Shown here piece by piece: positions 1-4,886 of a stretch of DNA of 5,078 bases. Source of the stretch: Bacillota bacterium (GTDB taxonomy: Bacteria; Bacillota; Sulfobacillia; RBS10-35); the NCBI GenBank assembly GCA_029960865.1, contig JASBVX010000126.1:1-5078 (forward strand). The letters run 5' to 3'. Within the stretch, counting starts at the first letter, position 1; each line of letters starts with the position of its first letter. Both the position numbers and the translations under genes were made by a program. The notes beneath the pieces were generated by a model, which saw only the letters and a list, made by a program, of their open reading frames with translations, did no database searches and was not told the origin of the DNA.

Positions 1-142
1 TGCGACGGAAGCCTGTGAACCCCGTCAGGTCCGGGAGGAAGCAGCGGTAAGCAGTATCTTCCGGGTGCCACAGGGGTGCCGGGTCTGAGCCTTGGATCAG
101 GCTTTACGACCAGATCCGCAGAGTCGGAGCCAGGTGCACGGC
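1..142 (+). ncRNA. ffs: Signal recognition particle RNA, large (Bacillus-type), 3' part
   Basis: This is the RNA core of the signal recognition particle, which binds Ffh and targets nascent membrane and secreted proteins to FtsY. The conserved S-domain hairpin is clear: CAGGTCC at 26-32, a GNRA tetraloop GGGA at 33-36, and GGAAGCAG at 37-44. It is followed outward by CCG (22-24) pairing with CGG (45-47) and by CCTGTG (12-17) pairing exactly with CACAGG (69-74). The sequence AGGTGCACGGC near 132-141 resembles the 3' end of large Firmicutes SRP RNAs, which pairs with the 5' GCCGTGC strand. I therefore infer that this is about the last 140 nt of an RNA of roughly 265 nt, with the Alu domain and 5' strand lying before the window. 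The exact 3' end is uncertain; six T residues at 150-155 may mark termination or processing. A small 4.5S-type RNA ending near base 90 is the less likely alternative. Confidence 0.93.
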
Positions 143-166
143 CAATCTCTTTTTTCAGAAGCTTTT

Positions 167-174
167 GGGGGTGG
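167..174 (+). promoter_or_regulatory. Probable ribosome binding site of dnaX
   Basis: The sequence GGGGGTGG resembles the Shine-Dalgarno core GGAGGTG with one A-to-G change. It sits four to five bases before the CTG at 179. This supports initiation there and not at the upstream in-frame GTG (134) or TTG (92), both of which lie within or at the edge of the SRP RNA gene. Confidence 0.5.
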
Positions 175-178
175 CGTT

Positions 179-1747
179 CTGCCCTACGAAGCGCTCTACC
201 GCAAATTCAGGCCGCGCCGTTTTGCCGATGTGGTGGGTCAGGAGCATGTGACCAGGCCCTTGCGCCAGGCGGTGGCCAGGGGACGGGTGGCCCACGCCTA
301 CCTCTTCACCGGTCCCAGGGGAACCGGCAAGACCTCGGTGGCACGCATTTTGGGGCAGGCCCTTTTGTGCGAACGTCCCCAGGAGGGGGAGCCTTGCGGC
401 ACATGCCCATCCTGCGTTGCTGTCCGGGAAGGGCGCCTGTTGGCCCTCGAAGAGATGGATGCTGCCAGCAACCGCCGGGTGGAAGACATCCGGGACATCC
501 GGGAGCGGGTCAACCTGGCGGGAGGTGCTGGCGGCAAGCGGGTCTTCATCCTGGATGAGGTCCACATGCTGACGGATGTGGCGGCCAACGCCCTCTTGAA
601 AACTCTGGAGGAACCGCCTCCTCATGTGGTCTTCGTCCTGGCCACCACGGAACCCAGGAAGGTCTTGAGCACCATCCAGTCCCGGTGCCAGCGCTACGAC
701 TTCCACCGCCTGACCCCAGACGCCATCGCCTCCCAACTCTCCACCGTGGCCGGGGAGGTGGGCGTTGCTCTGGAACCGGAAGCTTTGCGCCTTTTGGCCC
801 AAAAGGCCGACGGCAGCCTGCGGGATGGCCTCTCCCTCCTGGATCAATGCCTCAGCGGGGCCGGAGCCCAGGTGACGGCGGCCGATGTGGCCCGCATCCT
901 GGGGACGGCCACCCATGAAGAGCTGACGGGGCTGGCCCATGCGGTGGAAAGAGGCGACGCCGCCGGGGTTTGGGAAAGCATCGGCGCGATTTACCGGCAG
1001 GGGCGGGATCTTCAACAGGTGGTGCGGGATCTGGCCCAGTACTGGCGGGATGAGTGGTCGGATGCCAGCCTGGACCGCCAGAAAAGGATTCTGCAACTCC
1101 TGGAAGGCCTTTTGGAGCTGGAGGGGGAGCTCCGCTGGGGGGCTCTGCCGCGCCTGACGGTGGAGGTGAGGCTGGCTCTTCTGGCGGGAAGAGGGATGCT
1201 TGGGGGAACCGAGGCAGGAGCATCGCCCCCTGGGGCCGCCGCCGACGAAAAACCTTCCGACCATCGCCGGGATGGCGTGCTTCCCAAGGCCCCTTCAGGG
1301 GATGGGCAGCAGCGGGAGGACTCGCTGGCACGGGCCTCGACCCCCACCCCATCGGCCGCAGGGGAGGATTTCTGGCCTCTCTTATGCCGGAAGGCCGAGA
1401 AGCGCAAGGCGGGTGTCACCTCCCTTCTGGACCAGGCCCGCTACCAGCTGGCGGGCAAGGAGCTCCGCCTCTACTTCCGGACAGAGATCCATTTCGGGAT
1501 TTTCAAAAAGCCCGGCCACCTGGAAGCGGTGCGCCAGGCGGCGGCGGAATTGTTGGGGGAGGACACGGTGGTGAAGGTCTTTCCCCCGGGGGAGGATGAG
1601 CCCTCTGGCCCGGACCGGCGGGACTGGGTACAGGAAGTGGCGGAGCTGGTGGGAGGAAAGATCACGGGACGGAGGGAATCTCAGATGAAGATCCTGGAGG
1701 ATACCCGGGGATGGGAAGACAAAGGGGGGCGTGATGGGGATGGCTAA
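179..1747 (+). CDS. dnaX: DNA polymerase III subunit gamma/tau (clamp loader ATPase)
   Basis: This is the AAA+ motor subunit of the clamp loader, which opens the beta clamp and places it on primed DNA at the fork. Counting from the CTG at 179 (522 aa), the Walker A motif GPRGTGKT is at 45-52. Zinc cysteines are at C64, C73, C76 and C79, Walker B DEVH at 126-129, sensor 1 ATTEP at 155-159, the SRC arginine finger at 168-170 and sensor 2 GSLRD at 212-216. A Pro/Ala/Gly-rich linker spans about 342-395. It is followed by a tau-type C-terminal domain (about 397-470) and a charged tail. The Walker A and cysteine numbers equal those of E. coli DnaX, which is why I chose CTG as the start. In-frame alternatives are GTG 134 (15 extra residues) and TTG 92 (29 extra); an in-frame TGA at 86-88 closes the frame upstream. 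Length is slightly below Bacillus DnaX (about 563 aa). The 3' end overlaps ybaB by 14 nt. Confidence 0.96.
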   Translation: MPYEALYRKFRPRRFADVVGQEHVTRPLRQAVARGRVAHAYLFTGPRGTGKTSVARILGQALLCERPQEGEPCGTCPSCVAVREGRLLALEEMDAASNRRVEDIRDIRERVNLAGGAGGKRVFILDEVHMLTDVAANALLKTLEEPPPHVVFVLATTEPRKVLSTIQSRCQRYDFHRLTPDAIASQLSTVAGEVGVALEPEALRLLAQKADGSLRDGLSLLDQCLSGAGAQVTAADVARILGTATHEELTGLAHAVERGDAAGVWESIGAIYRQGRDLQQVVRDLAQYWRDEWSDASLDRQKRILQLLEGLLELEGELRWGALPRLTVEVRLALLAGRGMLGGTEAGASPPGAAADEKPSDHRRDGVLPKAPSGDGQQREDSLARASTPTPSAAGEDFWPLLCRKAEKRKAGVTSLLDQARYQLAGKELRLYFRTEIHFGIFKKPGHLEAVRQAAAELLGEDTVVKVFPPGEDEPSGPDRRDWVQEVAELVGGKITGRRESQMKILEDTRGWEDKGGRDGDG

Positions 1748-2063
1748 CCTGGGCGATATGGGGCGGATGATGAAGCAAATTCAAAAGATGCAAGACGATC
1801 TCCTGGCGGTGCAAGAGAAGCTGGGTACCCTGGAGATCGAGGGGACCGCCGGAGGAGGGGCCGTGAAGGCGGTTTGCAACGGCAGGGCCGAGCTTTTGCG
1901 CCTTTCTTTGCAGCCGGAAGTGGTGGACCCTGCCGATCCCGAGATGCTGGCCGATCTGGTGGTGGCGGCCGTCAACGAAGCCATGCGGCTGGCCCGCAAA
2001 AAGGCCGACGAGGAGATGGCCCGGGTCACGGGCGGGCTGCAGCTTCCCGGGCTTCCTTTCTGA
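1734..2063 (+). CDS. ybaB: YbaB/EbfC family nucleoid-associated protein
   Basis: This is a small DNA-binding protein (109 aa from this start) of the YbaB/EbfC family. Members form dimers shaped like tweezers, bind DNA with low specificity and are encoded between dnaX and recR in many bacteria. The family signature is visible. An N-terminal Met/Gln/Lys-rich helix (MGRMMKQIQKMQ) is followed by the EGTAGGGAVKAVCNG strand region, then the EVVDPADPEMLADLVVAAVNEAM block, and a C-terminal GLQLPGLPF tail like the MNMPGLF ending of Bacillus YaaK. Possible starts are GTG 1731, ATG 1734 and ATG 1740. The Shine-Dalgarno-like AAAGGGGGG at 1721-1729 favours ATG 1734 by spacing, while ATG 1740 gives the most family-like N-terminus (MANLGDMG). 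It overlaps the end of dnaX and stops one base before recR, so translational coupling on one transcript is likely. Confidence 0.95.
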   Translation: MGMANLGDMGRMMKQIQKMQDDLLAVQEKLGTLEIEGTAGGGAVKAVCNGRAELLRLSLQPEVVDPADPEMLADLVVAAVNEAMRLARKKADEEMARVTGGLQLPGLPF

Positions 2064-2064
2064 G

Positions 2065-2664
2065 ATGGTTTCCTTCACTGGACCTATTGCCCAGCTCCTG
2101 GATGAGCTGGGGCGGCTGCCGGGCATCGGCCCCAAGTCGGCGCAGCGTCTGGCCTTCTACCTTCTCGAGCGGCCCCGGGGGGAAGTGGAACGGCTGGCCT
2201 CCGCCCTGGTGGAGGCCCGGGAAAGAGTCCGCCGCTGCGCCATCTGCTGTGACTGGACCGATCAGGAGGTCTGTCCCATCTGCCAGGACCCCCGCCGGGA
2301 TCCTTCCCTCATCTGCGTGGTGGAGCATCCCAAGGATGTGCGGGCTCTGGAGAAGACCGGCCAGTTCCGGGGGCGATACCACGTTCTCCATGGAGCCCTT
2401 TCTCCCCTCGATGACGTAGGCCCGGAAGATCTCACCCTGGTGCAGCTGAGAAAGCGGCTGGAAGAAGGGGGCGTCCAGGAGCTGATTGTCGCCACCGATC
2501 CCGATATGGAAGGGGAAGCGACCGCCTTTGAGCTGGTGCGCCTGGCGCGTCCTTTCGGCATCAAGGTGACCCGTTTGGCCCGGGGGCTTCCAGAAGGAGC
2601 CGACCTGGATTACGCCGACGATTCCACCCTGCGCCTGGCGCTGGAGGGCCGCCGGGAACTCTGA
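2065..2664 (+). CDS. recR: Recombination mediator protein RecR
   Basis: RecR acts with RecO (and RecF) to load RecA onto SSB-coated gaps during recombinational repair. The 199-aa product has the normal family length. A helix-hairpin-helix segment (LPGIGPKSAQRLAFYLL) lies at about 18-34. A four-cysteine zinc finger follows at C58, C61, C70 and C73, and a Toprim domain runs from about 82 to 165 with E87 in CVVEHPKD and acidic residues in ATDPDMEGEAT (143-153). The C-terminal block LDYADDSTLRLALEGR is typical of the family. The Toprim loop usually reads ATNP; here it reads ATDP. The start ATG is one base after the ybaB stop and has no clear Shine-Dalgarno of its own, so translation is probably coupled to ybaB. 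Confidence 0.97.
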   Translation: MVSFTGPIAQLLDELGRLPGIGPKSAQRLAFYLLERPRGEVERLASALVEARERVRRCAICCDWTDQEVCPICQDPRRDPSLICVVEHPKDVRALEKTGQFRGRYHVLHGALSPLDDVGPEDLTLVQLRKRLEEGGVQELIVATDPDMEGEATAFELVRLARPFGIKVTRLARGLPEGADLDYADDSTLRLALEGRREL

Positions 2665-2733
2665 ATCAACCCCCATGCATAAAGCGGGGGGCCAGGCACC
2701 AAACTTCCAGAGAGAGCATAGATTCCTGTCTTT

Positions 2734-2740
2734 GGGAGGA
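2734..2740 (+). promoter_or_regulatory. Ribosome binding site of the DUF2508 gene
   Basis: GGGAGGA lies nine bases before the ATG at 2749 when measured from its GGAGG core. It is the strongest and best placed Shine-Dalgarno in the window and fixes the start of the downstream gene. The 84-nt gap between recR and this gene also holds a weak inverted repeat (CCCCC at 2670-2674, GGGGG at 2686-2690) with no T run. I see no convincing promoter there. Confidence 0.75.
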
Positions 2741-2748
2741 AGGGTGTC

Positions 2749-3036
2749 ATGTCCCTTGATTGGCAAAAGCTCTATGAAACGGCCCTCCACGTGGGGCGGC
2801 AGGCCGTGGAACGTCTGACAGGCCACAAAGAAGAGGATCCTTCCCTGGCGGAATGGGATGCCGTGGAAAAAGCCCGGCGGGAATGGCATCTGGCCCAGGC
2901 CTATTTCGACGCCGTGGATCACCCGGATCTGGTGGAACAGGCGGTCCACCGGATTCTTGCCGCGGAACGCCACTACATCTACCTCCTGCGCCAGGCCAGG
3001 GAAAAGGGCCTGCAGTACCCTTTCATCCCCCACTAA
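2749..3036 (+). CDS. yaaL: DUF2508 family protein (YaaL-like)
   Basis: This is a small soluble protein of 95 aa with no known biochemical function. It has the DUF2508/YaaL pattern: an amphipathic helical segment EKARREWHLAQAYFDAV (about 40-56), the DHPDLVEQAVHRILAAERHYIYLLRQAREKG block (about 57-87) with its aspartate-leucine turn and aromatic-rich ERHYIYLL, and a short tail. The assignment rests on this pattern and on position, since yaaL sits between recR and bofA in Bacillus and many clostridia. There is no signal peptide or membrane segment, and the composition is strongly helical and charged. The following bofA-like ORF is in the same reading frame, separated by one TAA and nine sense codons. 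Any role in sporulation is inference from neighbourhood only. Confidence 0.85.
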   Translation: MSLDWQKLYETALHVGRQAVERLTGHKEEDPSLAEWDAVEKARREWHLAQAYFDAVDHPDLVEQAVHRILAAERHYIYLLRQAREKGLQYPFIPH

Positions 3037-3042
3037 GCTCAA

Positions 3043-3083
3043 GCCGTCTCCTTACGGCATAAGATGTGGGGGAGGGAACCCCC
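3043..3083 (+). promoter_or_regulatory. Tandem hairpins flanking the bofA ATG
   Basis: Two perfect 5-bp stems with 6-base loops can be drawn. The first is GCCGT (3043-3047), loop CTCCTT (3048-3053) and ACGGC (3054-3058). The second is GGGGG (3068-3072), loop AGGGAA (3073-3078) and CCCCC (3079-3083). The loops are complementary over five consecutive bases, TCCTT against AGGGA, with one G-U pair. The ATG at 3064 lies in the 9-base linker. The second hairpin contains the only good Shine-Dalgarno-like sequence of the region (GGAGG, 3071-3075). A regulatory role is inference; short stems of this kind can arise by chance in GC-rich DNA. Confidence 0.3.
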
Positions 3084-3330
3084 TTTGTTCTATGCTCTGG
3101 CCGGCCTGGCCCTCATCCTCTTGAGCCTCTTGCTATTCCACCCTTTCTGGCGCTTTTTGCCCCTTCTGATCCTCAGGACAGCTCTGGGAGCGCTGGCCCT
3201 CTGGGTTTTGCACTGGCCGATGGGTTACCTGGGAGGGACCCTTGGTCTCAACCTAGGCACGGCGCTGGTGGCAGGGGTGCTGGAGGTGCCGGGTGTTCTT
3301 CTCCTGGTGGCCCTGGCCTTTTGGTCCTGA
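3064..3330 (+). CDS. bofA: BofA-like pro-sigma-K processing inhibitor family protein
   Basis: This is a small integral membrane protein of 88 aa. In Bacillus, BofA with SpoIVFA holds the intramembrane protease SpoIVFB inactive in the membrane surrounding the forespore, delaying pro-sigma-K cleavage. Hydrophobic segments lie at about 9-24, 31-49 and 63-87. The C-terminal family motif (an Asn followed by a GxLGxPG turn) is recognisable as N63 and GVLEVPG at 71-77, with Glu in place of the usual second Gly. Position after recR and yaaL matches the Bacillus order. The ATG at 3064 has no Shine-Dalgarno. An in-frame TTG at 3085 (81-aa product starting just before the first membrane segment) has GGAGG nine bases upstream and may be the true start. 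Substrate and partner in this organism are not shown, because many BofA homologues occur where sigma-K control differs. Confidence 0.85.
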   Translation: MWGREPPLFYALAGLALILLSLLLFHPFWRFLPLLILRTALGALALWVLHWPMGYLGGTLGLNLGTALVAGVLEVPGVLLLVALAFWS

Positions 3331-3347
3331 GAAGGGAGGCTTATACT
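3321..3347 (+). promoter_or_regulatory. Possible promoter before gltX
   Basis: TATACT at 3342-3347 matches the sigma-A -10 consensus at five of six positions. Upstream hexamers are poor: TTGGTC at 3321-3326 has only 15-bp spacing, and TTTTGG at 3319-3324 has 17 bp but little likeness to TTGACA. Transcription from it would begin near 3354, leaving a leader of only about a dozen bases before the TTG at 3366. gltX could equally be read through from upstream genes. Confidence 0.3.
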
Positions 3348-3365
3348 AGCCTCTGGTGATGGCTT

Positions 3366-4832
3366 TTGACGGTGCGGGTTCGTTTTGCTCCCAGTCCCAC
3401 CGGCTACCTCCACATCGGGGGAGCCCGGACGGCGCTTTTTAACTGGTTTTTTGCCCGGCATGAGGGGGGAAAGCTCATTTTGAGGGTGGAAGACACCGAC
3501 CCTTCCCGCTCGCGGGAAGAGCTGGTGCGGCCCCTTCTGGATAGCTTTGCTTGGCTGGGCATCGATTTCGACGAGGGACCCCATGCGGGAGGCCCCTACG
3601 GGCCCTATTTCCAGGCTCAGCGTTTGCAGCGCCACCAGGAGGCGGCCCAGCGCCTGGAGGCGGAAGGAAAAGCTTATCGTTGCTACTGCACCCCGGAAGA
3701 ACTGGCGGAGCGGCGGGAAGCGATGCAAAGGGAAGGGAAACCTCCCCGCTATGACGGCCACTGCCGCAACCTGACCCCTGAGGAGCGCAAGGCTCTGGAG
3801 GCGCAGGGGCGAAAGGCCGCCTTGCGCCTCAAGGTACCGGAAGAAGGGGCCATCATAGTTCATGACCTCATCCGGGGTGAGGTGACCTTTTCCTTCGCCC
3901 AGCTGGACGATTTTGTTCTTCTGCGCAGCGACGGTACGCCCACTTACAACTTTGCCGTGGTGGTGGACGACAGCGACATGGCCATCACCCATGTGATCCG
4001 GGCGGAAGAACATCTCTCCAACACCCCTAAGCAGCTTTTGGTTTACGAAGCCTTGGGCCTGAAACCGCCTGTCTTCGCCCACGTGCCCATGGTCCTGGCC
4101 CCTGACCGTTCCAAGCTCAGCAAACGCCATGGGGCGGTGGCGGTGGAGGAGTTCCGGGAAGAGGGCTTTCTGCCTGAGGCCGTCGTCAACTACCTGGCCC
4201 TTTTGGGGTGGTCCCCGGGAAGCGAGGAGGAGGTCTTGCCGGTGGCAGAGATCATCCGGCGGTTTCGCCTGGAAGATGTGGGCAAGACGGCCTCCATCTA
4301 CGATGTGGGGAAGATGGAATGGCTGAACGGCCAGTGGATCCGCCGTTTGCCGGTAGAGGAGCTCCTTTTGCGGGGCCGCCCTTTTCTGGAGGAGGCGGGC
4401 CTTTGGCCAGGGGCAGAGGGGGAAGCCAGGGAAAGGCTTTTGCAGGCCCTAACGTTGGCCCAACCCCGCTTGCGCACCCTGCGGGATCTTCCCGACGGCG
4501 TGGCGTATGCCTTGCGGGCTCCTGACACCTACGACGAAAAAGGGCGGGCAAAATACTTTGAGGGGGAAGCGGCAAAGGAGATCCTTGCCTTGTGCGCCGA
4601 TTTGGTGGAGGGGCTGGCGGCTCGCCGTGAGTGGCGGCGAGAATCCATCGAGAAAGCCTACCGGGAAGAGGCGGAGAAACGGGGACTGAAACCGGCGGAA
4701 CTGATCCACCGCACCCGGCTGGCGGTGACAGGCAAAACGATGGGGCCGGGCCTGTTTGAATTGCTGGAGATCCTTCCTCCGGAGGAGGTGGCTCGGCGGC
4801 TGCGCCGGGCGGCCAGCCGGATCGCCCCCTGA
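3366..4832 (+). CDS. gltX: Glutamyl-tRNA synthetase
   Basis: This class I aminoacyl-tRNA synthetase charges tRNA-Glu with glutamate in the cytoplasm. In most Bacillota the non-discriminating type also charges tRNA-Gln for GatCAB, but the sequence alone does not settle that here. The 488-aa product is of normal length. The HIGH-type motif lies in PSPTGYLHIGGAR (9-21, with H16-I-G-G) and the KMSKS-type motif is KLSKR (250-254). The connective region has C107, C109 and C133 of the E. coli zinc site, but N135 where E. coli has His. The C-terminal anticodon-binding helices run from about 320 to the end. The frame has a TGA at 3357-3359, so the start must be TTG 3366 or GTG 3372; TTG gives the family N-terminus. 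A nearby ATG at 3359 is out of frame. The weak GGTGA at 3355-3359 is the only spaced ribosome-binding candidate. Confidence 0.97.
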   Translation: MTVRVRFAPSPTGYLHIGGARTALFNWFFARHEGGKLILRVEDTDPSRSREELVRPLLDSFAWLGIDFDEGPHAGGPYGPYFQAQRLQRHQEAAQRLEAEGKAYRCYCTPEELAERREAMQREGKPPRYDGHCRNLTPEERKALEAQGRKAALRLKVPEEGAIIVHDLIRGEVTFSFAQLDDFVLLRSDGTPTYNFAVVVDDSDMAITHVIRAEEHLSNTPKQLLVYEALGLKPPVFAHVPMVLAPDRSKLSKRHGAVAVEEFREEGFLPEAVVNYLALLGWSPGSEEEVLPVAEIIRRFRLEDVGKTASIYDVGKMEWLNGQWIRRLPVEELLLRGRPFLEEAGLWPGAEGEARERLLQALTLAQPRLRTLRDLPDGVAYALRAPDTYDEKGRAKYFEGEAAKEILALCADLVEGLAARREWRRESIEKAYREEAEKRGLKPAELIHRTRLAVTGKTMGPGLFELLEILPPEEVARRLRRAASRIAP

Positions 4833-4840
4833 CGAGCATG

Positions 4841-4871
4841 AAAAAGCCGGGCTTCCAAGGCCCGGCTTTTT
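4841..4871. terminator. Bidirectional intrinsic terminator between gltX and corA
   Basis: Five A residues (4841-4845), GCCGGGC (4846-4852), a 7-base loop, GCCCGGC (4860-4866) and five T residues (4867-4871) form a perfect 7-bp GC stem extended by A-T pairs. It lies 8 bases after the gltX stop on the plus strand and 15 bases after the corA-family stop on the minus strand. The symmetric A and T runs let it act in both directions between these convergent genes. Confidence 0.92.
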
Positions 4872-4886
4872 CGATCCGCGATGGGT

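Noticed and set aside
76..558. Plus-strand open frame of 160 codons beginning in the SRP RNA
   Set aside because: It overlaps the SRP RNA and the conserved N-terminal part of dnaX in another frame and has no homology pattern.
1247..1253. Possible dnaX programmed frameshift or slippage site (A5 run) that would make a short gamma form
   Set aside because: The run is only five A bases, codon phasing does not give an X XXY YYZ heptamer, and both other frames stay open for a long way after it, so no short gamma product would result.
155..1264. Long minus-strand open frame (369 codons) opposite dnaX
   Set aside because: It is the antisense of a clearly functional dnaX, has no recognisable domain and is explained by high GC content lacking stop codons.
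2670..2691. Possible terminator after recR (CCCCC / GGGGG inverted repeat)
   Set aside because: The stem is only five pairs with an 11-base loop and no T run follows.
2026..3042. Minus-strand open frame (338 codons) opposite recR and the DUF2508 gene
   Set aside because: It spans two real genes and their intergenic gap in antisense and shows no family motif.
3225..4130. Minus-strand open frame (301 codons) opposite gltX
   Set aside because: It is an antisense shadow of a well-conserved synthetase, and its translation is low in recognisable structure.
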